DNA of 64,000 bases from Fibrobacter sp. (lineage in GTDB: Bacteria; Fibrobacterota; Fibrobacteria; Fibrobacterales; Fibrobacteraceae): the NCBI GenBank assembly GCA_024398845.1, contig JAKSIM010000010.1:1-64000 (forward strand). Reading direction: 5' to 3'. A program made the position numbers and the translations under genes. Positions 10,701 through 20,159 of the stretch are shown piece by piece; position 1 is the stretch's first letter, and every line of letters starts with the position of its first letter. The notes beneath the pieces are model-generated. The model searched no databases. It was not told where the DNA came from and worked only from the letters and a program-made list of their open reading frames with translations.

Positions 10701-11178
10701 AAAGCGGAATACGGAACGGAGACTCGGCCGATGTATCCTTGGCAGACTCGGCAATGGCATCATAAATAAACGTCAAGTAATCTCTACTACGGGCTTCATC
10801 AAACTCCGCAGTCTTTTCGCCTTCCATTTTGGTAGTTCTGTTATAATCAATAATATGCTTTTTGAGTTTGCTAATCGAGAACACCTTAGTCTTTATAGAA
10901 AGCTTGCCACCACTCGCCGCATTATAATAGGCGTTCGCAAATTCCAAATGCTTTTGCCAAAAGGGAGCCTTGCCGCTTGACTTGGTCGGATCCAGACTAT
11001 AATTTTTTTCGGGAACAGAGCCAAAAACACCCGTACCAGACGTAAGTGAATTATCCGGTTTTTCTTCGGCAAACTGTACGCGCAAAATAAAAACTTCAAG
11101 CGTATCGAGCGCAAAAACTTGCGATGCAAAGAACATCGCAAAAACCAAGCACAAAAAGCGAGCATTTATACGTTTCAT
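7780..11178 (-). CDS. M6-peptidase-like surface protein with degenerate zinc motif, FG-GAP repeats and T9SS-type C-terminus
   Basis: I place the start at the ATG at 11178 (MKRINARF, signal peptide cut after about SQVFA), giving 1132 residues; a GTG 33 bp upstream would add residues that spoil the signal peptide. The first 400 residues match the layout of M6 (immune inhibitor A) metallopeptidases, including GLPNTYD and the following FDVMDFAGYSAGNGFLPALP region. The zinc-binding HExxH is replaced by N-Q-I-G-C (residues 272-276), so it should not be an active peptidase. The central part has FG-GAP/VCBS-like repeats (DVNGDNYPEIILLG, DVTGDEAPEILVPSSDG). The last 90 residues (FFVYPNPVRGG ... LGSDVYTARLKV) form a T9SS-type sorting domain. 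It is probably cell-surface exposed. It is coupled by TAATG to the downstream SUMF1 lipoprotein. Confidence 0.8.
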   Translation of the reverse strand: MKRINARFLCLVFAMFFASQVFALDTLEVFILRVQFAEEKPDNSLTSGTGVFGSVPEKNYSLDPTKSSGKAPFWQKHLEFANAYYNAASGGKLSIKTKVFSISKLKKHIIDYNRTTKMEGEKTAEFDEARSRDYLTFIYDAIAESAKDTSAESPFRIPLSKDTSRVKRAYMIVHAGANRLVDGGSMGTDGADTPGDFMDVYISRGDWMYLMPDSAKSELVRPAFGVDDKGDTVVNGLLLPGSSIDTLRSVMVVSETASQDGLNWGVNGIIVNQIGCELGLPNTYDVVKGISRLGYFDVMDFAGYSAGNGFLPALPAAWERAYMGWSKVQEVRPTAGKPVQVKVAAAGSGLGTEIVKVPLNANEYLLIENRQRSWNKDGTVSFVLGSTDEDSDTTMRTVSVDSLGTVFEDSTCVNGKCKVNNRKAKGLIVGMSSYDAGIPASGIAVWKVNDWHLRETLQYGAANFWGGDTLRDHQFGISLVESDGVLSIGKTFKNALGQDTYDYGSGTDLLPHLRVPNESSKKKFETVTTIAPTGYANTATTQGGYTGIKIKVDVPDKARKEKTANAFMGDSVINYGALEITVTISIDDGSIEGSKFPKNVGLANAVRGAVFIDNPDEADAEKAIVFAAEDGSLQVMNAFGDSLFASDTSVRVSNVSKAKDFTDVPLYRVGNGYGPLVGIASDGKDVFSLHQKRLVKTSFTPGMFTSVDELALDKAVAGPVVANGKVWVATKDSLLAAGEGKKSDFAWTASAGMDFAIHDMAYCKSNIGSDFIGVVGEGGRLAVKRVDDLTKKQESFNLNGAAGEVLRVACADVDRDDTLELAVIGSRGTFALVKENGRIVTTQKYKRGSNGVGDIKHETSGIAIGDVNGDNYPEIILLGNNLVYALDRFGLPLPNFPVTLSRGTPVVGFFSDPLLIDVTGDEAPEILVPSSDGLVYAYTGKGAQVKNGFPLSAGSFEYGESYSPMSIFAVDAVPDKKSKGPELYAFHRNSVNAFRLNKAANGAESAAAAWALPAAGNERTGFFDATVLGKIKKLEARDEITEFFVYPNPVRGGIAKSRFEIGAAAEWATLEFYDITGLCVFKKKLTGVGAGRNEFGTLDLKQLGSDVYTARLKVKFVDGKTKQKLYRVGVVR

Positions 11179-11217
11179 ACAATACCAATGTACAAAATCG
11201 GGAGGAACCACGAATGG

Positions 11218-11964
11218 CTACCCTTCAATAGATTTATAGGATTTTGGGATATTCAAGCGCCAAGTTCCAGGGCTAAAAGGCTTTTTACGGGCAACTTTGC
11301 GAATTTTTATCTTCAAAAACATTTTTCCATCTTGTTCAAAGATAATTGTTTCGGGAGTAAGCACTCCCTCGAACGTGCGGAAACTCTCGAACTTCAAGAC
11401 TTCCGTACCGCCATTGCGGCCCTTACTCGAGAGCCAAGATATTTGCCCATCCTTTTTTCCGTACGAAAAATTCAACCCATTCGGGGCCTTAGCCTTAACC
11501 ACATGGAATCCCGCGGAATCCTGCTCCGAAAGAGTTTGCGAACCTTCAGGAACCAAGATACCATCAAAAAAATCCGCCACCTGGTGAATCGGCACTAACG
11601 GGAATGTTTTATCATTCATCATCCCCACCATATACCCGTTTCCATGCAAATACATTTTTTCGGTCGGGAACACCATGTTCCAGCCGTCCTTGGTCCACAA
11701 TAGCGAAGCAACGCCAATGCCCATAGGGCCCGTAAGTTCCATACGGTAACGCGCCCCGGGAACCGAGAACATTACCGCATCCAATTCCTGCGGTTTGCCG
11801 GTACTGTCAATCATAGTCAAAATAAACTTGGCTCGCAAACTATCGCGAACGGTCGCCGCAGAGGCGCCATCGGCCGGTAAACGATTCGCCCCAGACGGAG
11901 TACCGGCGCACCCGTAAAAGAGGAGCAGCAAGCAGGCAACACCAACAATCTGGAGAAGCTTCAT
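11218..11964 (-). CDS. LolB/DUF4292-like outer-membrane lipoprotein
   Basis: The 248-residue protein has a lipoprotein signal with lipobox FYGC (Cys19). The mature part has the beta-rich pattern of LolA/LolB-fold proteins of the DUF4292 type: RAKFILTMIDSTGKP, MFSVPGARYRMELTGPMGIGVASLLWTKDGWNMVFP and YLHGNG. DUF4292 proteins are common in Bacteroidetes-type bacteria and resemble the lipoprotein receptor LolB, but their role is not established. The gene lies 6 bp after the TPR lipoprotein gene and about 40 bp before the M6-like gene, so it is in the same transcription unit. Lipoprotein placement or envelope assembly is a reasonable guess. The family assignment is by pattern only. Confidence 0.65.
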   Translation of the reverse strand: MKLLQIVGVACLLLLFYGCAGTPSGANRLPADGASAATVRDSLRAKFILTMIDSTGKPQELDAVMFSVPGARYRMELTGPMGIGVASLLWTKDGWNMVFPTEKMYLHGNGYMVGMMNDKTFPLVPIHQVADFFDGILVPEGSQTLSEQDSAGFHVVKAKAPNGLNFSYGKKDGQISWLSSKGRNGGTEVLKFESFRTFEGVLTPETIIFEQDGKMFLKIKIRKVARKKPFSPGTWRLNIPKSYKSIEG

Positions 11965-11970
11965 GGGAAC

Positions 11971-13887
11971 CTACTTTTTATTTTTTCCCAAGAACTCACG
12001 AGCCGCCTTATGACGCGGGCGAAGTTTGAGCAGATTCTTGTAGGACTTTGTGGCCTCGGCCTTTTTACCCAAGGCGGCTTGAATCGCACCTAAATGTTCC
12101 CAATACACGTAATCCTTGGTTACGTTCTTACTCTTAATCAAAAGCATCGTCGCCAAGGCTTCTTCATATTGCCCTTTGCGGTAGAGCCCCCAAGCCTTAG
12201 AATCCAAAAAAGCATCCGAGACTACGTCTTTGTCCAATTCCAGAGCTTTTAAAACAAGCTTATACCCTTTTTCCACTTCTTCGGGAGTGCGGTTCAAGTC
12301 AATCAATGAATAGCCGTAGTAATTCATGACCTCCGGCCAATCCAATTGCAACTGTCCATAGCGGGCGAGCAACTTTTCGAACATTCTAAAGGAGTCGTCG
12401 TAACGTCCCAGGCGCTCAAGGTTCATGGCCATGGTAAAGCGCACAAACATATCCGTAGAATCGGCCATCAACATGCTTTCCCAAAAGAGTTCAGCCTTGG
12501 TGCGCAATTCCACAGCATAAGAGAGCTTCAAGGTATCGGCCTTACCATCATCTTCAATGCCGCGAGCTTCGGTCACAAGCACTCGCGCATACGTATTTTG
12601 AAGTCTTCTGTGCGCCCGGTCTGCCTTGAGTTTAATCAACTCCAAAGTCGTAGAATCGGCAATCCCGTCCATTGGCCTCCAATGGCTCCAAACGCCAAGC
12701 ATAGAATCGAGCAAAACATAGGCCTTTTGATAATTTTCTGCATAACCATAGGCCATTGCCAAAAATTCCTTGTCTCCACCCGGCTGCAAGGAATCCGTCA
12801 ACACCGCGTAGCGAACGGCTTCCTTCTTTTTATCATTCGAGAAGGCGATTCCCGACAGTGCCCGGCAAGCCTGGGCCGCATACGCAGGATTTTTGCCGAG
12901 TTTGGTATACACCTTTTCGAGATGGACCCAGGCACTATCCTTTTCGCCCGACGAATACTCGTAGCTACCCAAGTAGTACATAATGACCGGCGACACCGAC
13001 ATTCCGTCATCATAGACTTTTTTCTTCAAGAACTTCAAAGCCGCCTGCTGTTCTTGCTCACCGTACGTAAGCAAAGCGACATTGATAATCGCTTCATCAT
13101 CTTCGGTGGTTCCCGTAATAGTATCGGCAATGGCACGTACTTCCGCAACGCGCTTTTGCATCGAGAGTCCCTGCACCATTTTGGCAAGCAAGGACTTATC
13201 GCCAGTCGCATAGTGAGCCTTGCCAAAAAGTTCCACCACCGCAGAATCCTTATTTTGTTCCAAAAGCAAGTTCACTTGGCGAGCAAACAGCGACTGGATG
13301 TAATTCACCTGCGGAAGCAAAATATCGTAGACGCGAACAAGTTCCTTTGTATCCTGGACAGCTTCCAAGAACAGGCTATAATCATATAGCAAGGTCATGT
13401 CTTGACCATGTGCGGAATCCAAAGCCAGCTTAAAATACTTGCGGGCAGAATCGGCAACACTTTTACGCACGTAAAGCTTGGCCAAAAGTTCGTACTGTTT
13501 AGAGGTCACCTTACCCTTGAATTTGGCAGCTTCATTCGCCAAAGCCAGGGCCGCCGAATCATTGCCATGCACAAACAAACGCTCGGCGACGTTAAAAGCG
13601 AGGTAACGGTTCCTGGGGTCAGCTTCATACGCACGCTGCCAAAAGACTTCGGCGAGTTGTTTTTCGCCTCGCAGCTCCATCTCTTGTGCGCGAATAAACG
13701 ATTCATGGGCAACATCAATATCGCGAGTCACCTTTTTGGATTCTACAACCGCTTTAATAGCCGCAGAATCGGTCGCAGTAAACTGCGTATTATTTGCAGG
13801 TTCTTGCTTGTGAGGAGCCGAGCTACAGGCACACAAGCAGAGCGCCAAACTAAGCACTGCAATAGAACATCCCAAACTACGGAACAT
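11971..13887 (-). CDS. TPR-repeat lipoprotein
   Basis: I use the ATG at 13887, which has TTAGG six bases upstream; a TTG at 13905 would overlap the PASTA gene and add MSIRFF. The 638-residue protein has a lipobox (LCAC), then helical tetratricopeptide-like repeats through most of its length, clearest at the N-terminus (AEVFWQRAYEADPRNRYLAF) and at the end (YEEALATMLLIKSKN, HLGAIQAALGKKAEATKSYK, LLKLRPRHKAAREF). TPR lipoproteins scaffold envelope complexes. It sits 7 bp after the PASTA gene and 6 bp before the LolB-like gene, in an operon of envelope proteins. Partners cannot be named from sequence. Confidence 0.8.
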   Translation of the reverse strand: MFRSLGCSIAVLSLALCLCACSSAPHKQEPANNTQFTATDSAAIKAVVESKKVTRDIDVAHESFIRAQEMELRGEKQLAEVFWQRAYEADPRNRYLAFNVAERLFVHGNDSAALALANEAAKFKGKVTSKQYELLAKLYVRKSVADSARKYFKLALDSAHGQDMTLLYDYSLFLEAVQDTKELVRVYDILLPQVNYIQSLFARQVNLLLEQNKDSAVVELFGKAHYATGDKSLLAKMVQGLSMQKRVAEVRAIADTITGTTEDDEAIINVALLTYGEQEQQAALKFLKKKVYDDGMSVSPVIMYYLGSYEYSSGEKDSAWVHLEKVYTKLGKNPAYAAQACRALSGIAFSNDKKKEAVRYAVLTDSLQPGGDKEFLAMAYGYAENYQKAYVLLDSMLGVWSHWRPMDGIADSTTLELIKLKADRAHRRLQNTYARVLVTEARGIEDDGKADTLKLSYAVELRTKAELFWESMLMADSTDMFVRFTMAMNLERLGRYDDSFRMFEKLLARYGQLQLDWPEVMNYYGYSLIDLNRTPEEVEKGYKLVLKALELDKDVVSDAFLDSKAWGLYRKGQYEEALATMLLIKSKNVTKDYVYWEHLGAIQAALGKKAEATKSYKNLLKLRPRHKAAREFLGKNKK

Positions 13888-13894
13888 AAAAAAC

Positions 13895-14656
13895 CTAATC
13901 GACAATCACAAAGTCAATCTTGGTATCGGGCGGCAAATAATCACCATACTTGGGAGCAGTTTCAAGAATCGTTCCCGGAACTTCACCGTTTTCACCCTTC
14001 ACGCGTTTGATATCGCCAACTTTAAATCCAAGCTTTTCGAGTTTGGTATAAACATTATCGATAACTTCACCCGAAAAGTCCGGAAGAAGAACCTTACCCG
14101 TGGTAACGCCTGCAGAAATAACCACCTTCACAGTATCGCCAACACGAGCCATTTTTCCAGACATAGGAATCGTACGAATTACAACGCCACGTGGAATGCT
14201 CTGGTGAGCGCCCTTCACAATTTCGCCACGCACAAGACCCGCGCGGGTAAGCGATATTTCCGCTTGCTTTTGGCTTTTACCGCGCAAGTCAGGAATTTTC
14301 ACTTCACGAAGTCCAAGGCTCTTGGTGAGCTTAACGGTACGGCCAAGTTTTGCAGTGCGGCCGGCAGCAGGCATTTGCACAAGCACCATACCCGCCGGAA
14401 TCTGGGCGCTATAGCGGCCTTCAGAAACCCATTCCCATTTAAAGCCTGCTTCATCCAAAGCAGCTTCAGCCGCCTCAGCGGTCATTCCTTCCAAATTGGG
14501 AACCGAACCCGTCGCAGCAAATTTACCTGCAAAAAGCGGCAACAGTAATTTGTCCACAAAAAAGGCGAGCACAATCAGTGCTACAACCCAAATAACTACA
14601 GCCTTGACAACAGCACTTTTTTTAAGCCAAGCCAAGACAGACTTTAATTTATTCAT
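13895..14656 (-). CDS. Membrane-anchored protein with three PASTA domains, no kinase
   Basis: The 253-residue protein has a short basic N-terminus, one transmembrane helix (about residues 16-40, VVKAVVIWVVALIVLAFFVD) and three PASTA domains of about 68 residues, starting near VPNLEGMTAEAAEAAL, IPDLRGKSQKQAEISL and LPDFSGEVIDNVYTKL. PASTA domains bind peptidoglycan fragments or beta-lactams in PknB kinases and PBP2x. Here they are free of any kinase or transpeptidase, as in several Gram-negative phyla. The domains should face the periplasm. AAGGA lies 7 bases before the ATG. It is between the Crp-type regulator and the TPR lipoprotein. A cell-wall-sensing or spacing role is inferred. Confidence 0.85.
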   Translation of the reverse strand: MNKLKSVLAWLKKSAVVKAVVIWVVALIVLAFFVDKLLLPLFAGKFAATGSVPNLEGMTAEAAEAALDEAGFKWEWVSEGRYSAQIPAGMVLVQMPAAGRTAKLGRTVKLTKSLGLREVKIPDLRGKSQKQAEISLTRAGLVRGEIVKGAHQSIPRGVVIRTIPMSGKMARVGDTVKVVISAGVTTGKVLLPDFSGEVIDNVYTKLEKLGFKVGDIKRVKGENGEVPGTILETAPKYGDYLPPDTKIDFVIVD

Positions 14657-14679
14657 AGCAAATCCTTAAACGGCAAGAA

Positions 14680-15390
14680 TTAGCCCTTGGAGGCTCTTTC
14701 TTGCAGAGCGCCTTCGTCAAAGATGACGATATCTTTGCCCGTCATGGCAATTGCGCCCGTACGAACCAAGAGCGAGCAAATACGGCTCACGGTTTCGCGA
14801 GTGGTACCCGACATATCGGCCAACTGCTGCTGCGTGGGGCGGTTGTGAATCACCGTCACCATCTTGCCATTTTCCGTATGGATGCGAACACCGCGTTCTT
14901 CCATCAAATTCAACAAAGTGCCAGCGACACGGCCACTCACGGACATCGTCGACAAAGAACCAATCTGCTTGTTAGCCTTGCGCAAACGCTTGCTCATTTC
15001 GCTCAAAAGTCCCATGGCGATTTCCGGAGACTGGCGGATAAGCTGCAAGAAGGATTCGCGGTGAATGATCAGCAACTGAGCGTCCGTAACAGTTCGCACA
15101 GAAGCCGACCTCGGTTCACCGTCAATCAAAGACATTTCGCCAAAGAAGTCGCCTCTTTCAAGGAACGAGAGAATCGTTTCTCGACCATCGACGCCAGTCA
15201 TATAAACCTGCACCGATCCAGAGGCTATGAGATACAACGCCTGGACGGAATCATCTCCTTCCAGCACCACCGTTTCATCACGGTTGAAACTCTGGGAAAC
15301 GACCAAGTTGGCAAGCATGCCCAGCTGTTCTTCGTTCAACTCCGAGAAGAGTTCAACTCCTTTAAGTAACCCAACGATAGAAGCGTCCAT
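14680..15390 (-). CDS. Crp/Fnr-family transcriptional regulator
   Basis: The 236-residue protein has an N-terminal cyclic-nucleotide-binding domain (about 10-125) with the phosphate-binding cassette region GEMSLIDGEPRSASVRT, a dimerisation helix, and a C-terminal winged helix-turn-helix (about 160-225) with RPTQQQLADMSGTTRETVSRICSLL. The cassette keeps the GE...R(S/T)A pattern of cNMP-binding Crp proteins, and there are no Fnr-type cysteine clusters near the N-terminus. A strong AAGGA is 7 bases before the ATG. The gene lies 17 bp after purA and just before the PASTA gene. It may control carbon use or its own envelope operon; the ligand is unknown. Confidence 0.88.
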   Translation of the reverse strand: MDASIVGLLKGVELFSELNEEQLGMLANLVVSQSFNRDETVVLEGDDSVQALYLIASGSVQVYMTGVDGRETILSFLERGDFFGEMSLIDGEPRSASVRTVTDAQLLIIHRESFLQLIRQSPEIAMGLLSEMSKRLRKANKQIGSLSTMSVSGRVAGTLLNLMEERGVRIHTENGKMVTVIHNRPTQQQLADMSGTTRETVSRICSLLVRTGAIAMTGKDIVIFDEGALQERASKG

Positions 15391-15407
15391 ATCTCATTCC
15401 TTCTTAT

Positions 15408-16833
<1,426 letters not shown>

Positions 16834-16874
16834 TTGACGCTTTTTTCACCCCCAAAAAGGCAGCCCCCAAAAAA

Positions 16875-17924
16875 TTACAGGTAAACAGAGGCGTATTTTT
16901 TTATGTATAGGGGATCTTCGTACAGCCAATGTTTTTCTTCAATAGAACGGTACTGCCAACTAAGGGCTTTCATATAATTTGCGGAATCGCAGAGGTTGTT
17001 GAACTTGGCGTCCAATTCTTCTGCAGACGCATTCCATTGCACCAACTGTTCGGGAGGAGCATAACCGTAAGGGGAATCCGAAAAATCACTTCCTAAAAAA
17101 ACAGCGCCAAGTACGGCTGCTTCTTTGAGCTTCAAATCACTTTTGGCCTTGTTAAAACTAATGTTACTCAACGGGGCCAAATAAAAATCCGGCTTATAGC
17201 TCGCCGCTACCGACGGGAACTGCAAAAAAGTCGTAAAGGGAATACTGGTATACTTGCCTTCCAACCCCTTTAAAAAGGCGGGCGCACCAAAGACATAAAA
17301 GTCAATTGACCCCTCTTCAATACGCTTGCGAAGCCAAGGCACCCAGGGCCCCTCAAAATCGCCAAGAACCGTTTCGGAACAATGCCCAAGGCCACCCGCA
17401 TACATTACGCGAGGCACTCCGCTAAAAGCATTCTGTTTTTGAGAGAAACCAAACAAAATCTTTGAAACGGCATTGGGCATAACTTCGGCATTTACGCCAA
17501 TATCCTGCTTTAAACGTCTAGACAGGTAGCGAGTCGAGCAAACGACCTTGTCGAACAGCGGCAACACATGACGCAAACAATTCTTAATCATTTCGTCGTA
17601 ATCCACACCATTCGTGAAACTCTTTAAAACTGGGGAAACTTCCCACAAAAGGTCGTCAATATCAGTCACCAATTTGAAGCCGCATTCCTGCTTCAATTTG
17701 GCATACATAGCAGCAATATCGCCCATTACTTTATTTGCAGGGCGCTGAATAATTACCGTGCGAACCGTCTTCAACCATTCCTTGTTGAAGTTCGGCATAT
17801 TCATGATGGACGGTACAACTCGATATTCGTTTGGGCCCATGAATTGCATTAACGGAGAAATACAGCGCACCCAACCGGACTGCGCCATATCACTCGGATG
17901 TAATACTACATTCATAGCCGCCAT
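16875..17924 (-). CDS. GT-B-like glycosyltransferase, copy 1 of 2
   Basis: The 349-residue protein resembles GT-B (group 1-like) glycosyltransferases that carry the motifs VTDIDDLLWE (residues 88-97) and VCSTRYLSRRLKQD followed by MPNAV, with a C-terminal half EGPWVPWLRKRIEEGS, DFYLAPL, SDLKLKEAAVLGAVFLGSDF. It lacks a signal peptide or membrane helix and should be cytoplasmic. The acceptor sugar is unknown. A paralogue of almost the same length lies at 25393-26445 and shares long identical stretches. The start at 17924 gives the same N-terminal length as the paralogue. It begins 4 bp after the moxR stop, so it is probably co-transcribed with moxR. Confidence 0.7.
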   Translation of the reverse strand: MAAMNVVLHPSDMAQSGWVRCISPLMQFMGPNEYRVVPSIMNMPNFNKEWLKTVRTVIIQRPANKVMGDIAAMYAKLKQECGFKLVTDIDDLLWEVSPVLKSFTNGVDYDEMIKNCLRHVLPLFDKVVCSTRYLSRRLKQDIGVNAEVMPNAVSKILFGFSQKQNAFSGVPRVMYAGGLGHCSETVLGDFEGPWVPWLRKRIEEGSIDFYVFGAPAFLKGLEGKYTSIPFTTFLQFPSVAASYKPDFYLAPLSNISFNKAKSDLKLKEAAVLGAVFLGSDFSDSPYGYAPPEQLVQWNASAEELDAKFNNLCDSANYMKALSWQYRSIEEKHWLYEDPLYIKKYASVYL

Positions 17925-17928
17925 AAAA

Positions 17929-18912
17929 TTACGGCACTTCCACAGAATCGAGGATTTTCTGGACTACGGTTTCGGCGGAGATTTCTTCCGCTTCCGCTTC
18001 GTAACTCAAGATGACGCGGTGGCGGAGGACTTCCATGGCGACAGCCTTCACGTCTTCCGGTGTCACGTAGGCGCGTCCCTGGATGAATGCGTGAGCCTTT
18101 GCCGCCTGGGCAAGGCCGATGGATGCACGCGGAGAAGCACCGACTTCCACGAAGCCGACCAAATCGCTACGCTTGATGCTACCCGGGTCGCGGGTCGCAA
18201 GCACTAAGTTCACGATGTATTCGCGGACGCGTTCGTCCACGTACACCTGCTTCACGAGCTGGCGTGCGTTCAGAATATCCTGCTTTGTGGCCACAGCGTT
18301 CGGCTGACGGAGACCTGCACCGGCGACGGCATCGAGAATCTTCATTTCGTCGGCCTTGTTCGGGTAGCTCACCTTCACCTTCAAGAGGAAGCGGTCCACC
18401 TGGGCTTCAGGGAGCGGGTACGTACCTTCCTGTTCAATCGGGTTCTGCGTCGCGAGCACGAGGAACGGTTCGTCAAGCTTGAAGGTTTCGTCGCCGATCG
18501 TGATGTGGCGTTCCTGCATGGCTTCGAGAAGTGCGCTCTGCACCTTGGAAGGTGCACGGTTGATTTCGTCGGCCAGCACAAGATTCGTGAAGAGAGGGCC
18601 CTTGCGGGTTTCGAACTTCGCCTCGCGGGCGTTGTAAATCGTGGTACCCAGAAGGTCCGCCGGCAAAAGGTCCGGAGTGAACTGGATGCGCTTGAAGTCG
18701 AGCGAAACGGCGTCGGCGAATGCTTTCACGGCAGTCGTCTTGGCAAGGCCCGGAAGGCCTTCCAAAAGAACGTGGCCGTCGGCCAGAATACCCGTCAAAA
18801 TGCTTTCCACCATGGCCTTCTGGCCAATGACGGTATCTTCAACTTCACGCAGCACGTTCATGCAGAAAGCGCTCTGCTGCTTCACCTTTTCCGAAAGTTC
18901 CTGAATATCCAT
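17929..18912 (-). CDS. MoxR-family AAA+ ATPase
   Basis: The 327-residue protein has Walker A GLPGLAKT (residues 52-59), the MoxR insert FTPDLLPADLLGTTIY, Walker B LVLADEINRAPSKVQSALLEAMQE, sensor 1 VLATQNPIEQEGTYPLPEAQVDRF and a C-terminal lid domain. MoxR ATPases act as chaperones, usually with a DUF58 protein and von Willebrand A-domain proteins of the Bat (aerotolerance) set. Here only a BatD-like gene lies upstream on the same strand; no DUF58 or VWA gene is in the window, and a glycosyltransferase-like gene follows instead. Role in envelope stress or protein maturation is inferred from the family. Confidence 0.93.
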   Translation of the reverse strand: MDIQELSEKVKQQSAFCMNVLREVEDTVIGQKAMVESILTGILADGHVLLEGLPGLAKTTAVKAFADAVSLDFKRIQFTPDLLPADLLGTTIYNAREAKFETRKGPLFTNLVLADEINRAPSKVQSALLEAMQERHITIGDETFKLDEPFLVLATQNPIEQEGTYPLPEAQVDRFLLKVKVSYPNKADEMKILDAVAGAGLRQPNAVATKQDILNARQLVKQVYVDERVREYIVNLVLATRDPGSIKRSDLVGFVEVGASPRASIGLAQAAKAHAFIQGRAYVTPEDVKAVAMEVLRHRVILSYEAEAEEISAETVVQKILDSVEVP

Positions 18913-18980
18913 TTGTGGGTTACCTCTTTTTTAAATCCGTGATTGAATTTAACAAATTTATTTTCTAAAAACCAATTTAA

Positions 18981-19019
18981 TAGTGATTAGTGGGCGGCTG
19001 CGTCGCCCACCAACCACTA
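18981..19019. repeat. Hairpin in the BatD-like/moxR spacer with TTAGTGG arms
   Basis: A 7-bp stem GTGGGCG (18990-18996) with CGCCCAC (19004-19010) is extended outwards by imperfect arms TAGTGATTA and CCAACCACTA. It sits between two same-strand genes and has only a weak T-rich tail, so attenuation is possible but unproven. The TTAGTGG/CCACTAA arms recur in the spacer upstream of eno. Confidence 0.5.
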
Positions 19020-19025
19020 AAAAAA

Positions 19026-20006
19026 TCATTCCTCTTCCACGCCCATGAGCTTCATGGCGCCCTTCCAGGTTTCCTTGTTCTCGAAGGCGTCGCGCTTGCC
19101 GCCGCCATAGCGGGCATGAGCGAATTCCTCGAGCAGCGATTCCCAGCCTTCGAGCTTGCCGGATTTCTGCAGTTCTTCCAAATTGACAGAGGCGCTCGAC
19201 ACGTCGGCAGCATCGGCGAGGCCGCATCCCGCGGCGCCAAAGCGGTCCAAGGCATACTCCTTGCACACGCCTTCCAGTTCCAAAAGCCATTCGCGGCTGT
19301 CCGCCGTATTCACGCGCTGCTTCAGCACGAGCATCTTTTCGCGGAGAGCATCCTGGGCCGCATTCCTTGCGGCGACACTGGCGCGGGCGGCAGCGCGGCG
19401 ATGCGCCCTCCAGATTCCAGCGCCCACAACGCAAAGGGCAACAACGGCGCCCACGATCATCGGCAGCGGATTGAACGGTGCATCCACGCGCACGGGAACT
19501 ATATCGCTACGCATCTCCAGCGGTTGTCCCATCGGGGTCGGCATTTCAAAACGCATCGCCGGGATGTTCAAATTTCCCGTATCCTGCGCCACAAGCTTGT
19601 AAGTAAACGTAATGCTCGCGACTTCCTTGCCGTCCTTCACCGAGCGGGCCGATTCCTGCGAAAGACCGACCTGCGTAATGCCCTTGGCGTTCGCAGAACT
19701 CGTCGGCACAACCAAAAGAGCACTTCCGTTCACGCTCCAGCTCACCGTCACCGGGAAGTCGAACGTATCGCCGACCGTCACGGCCATCGGCTGCGCGGCA
19801 CCGTTTTCACTCGCAAACCCAGTCGTCACGGAAATTCCCAACTGCTCGGCAGTCGGCATCGCCGGCACGGAATTTGCGGCAGTCCCGTCAACGGCAGCAC
19901 CATCAACGCCCGCCATTCCAGCGCCTAAACTATCAACAGCCGCACTACCGATGCCTGCGCTATCGGGCACGACATTCCCTTGAGCAATCAAAGTATCGTT
20001 TTCCAT
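19026..20006 (-). CDS. BatD-like single-pass membrane protein
   Basis: The 326-residue protein has an Ala/Gly/Asp-rich N-terminus (1-50), a beta-rich domain (about 55-178) that resembles BatD/oxygen-tolerance domains (FDFPVTVSWSVNGSALLVVP, ASITFTYKLVAQDTGNLNIPAMRFEM), one transmembrane helix (about 181-199) and a helical cytoplasmic tail rich in Ala, Arg and Glu. BatD partners with MoxR and VWA proteins in envelope stress tolerance. Odd features are the lack of a recognisable signal peptide, so export of the beta domain is unexplained, and the position before rather than after moxR. A start further upstream with a signal is not visible. Assignment is by pattern and context. Confidence 0.6.
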   Translation of the reverse strand: MENDTLIAQGNVVPDSAGIGSAAVDSLGAGMAGVDGAAVDGTAANSVPAMPTAEQLGISVTTGFASENGAAQPMAVTVGDTFDFPVTVSWSVNGSALLVVPTSSANAKGITQVGLSQESARSVKDGKEVASITFTYKLVAQDTGNLNIPAMRFEMPTPMGQPLEMRSDIVPVRVDAPFNPLPMIVGAVVALCVVGAGIWRAHRRAAARASVAARNAAQDALREKMLVLKQRVNTADSREWLLELEGVCKEYALDRFGAAGCGLADAADVSSASVNLEELQKSGKLEGWESLLEEFAHARYGGGKRDAFENKETWKGAMKLMGVEEE

Positions 20007-20103
20007 ACGGCTTGAATATATAAAATCAGCCCTACCAGAATTGTAACGCTTTTGTCAAATCTTTAAAAAAAAGTAACCCGCCAAGCCGGTAGTTTTCGGT
20101 TCA

Positions 20104-20137
20104 TACAAAAAAATCCGCGGCCCAAAGACCACGGATT
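20104..20137 (-). terminator. Intrinsic terminator after the GH8 gene
   Basis: A 9-bp stem (20112-20120 with 20129-20137, one G-U pair) is followed on the minus strand by TTTTTTTG. It lies 23 bp past the GH8 stop codon. Confidence 0.8.
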
Positions 20138-20159
20138 CAAAACATGCCTAAACGCTATA

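Noticed and set aside
12346-13389. 347-codon plus-strand frame
   Set aside because: It is antisense to the TPR lipoprotein gene and has no domain pattern.
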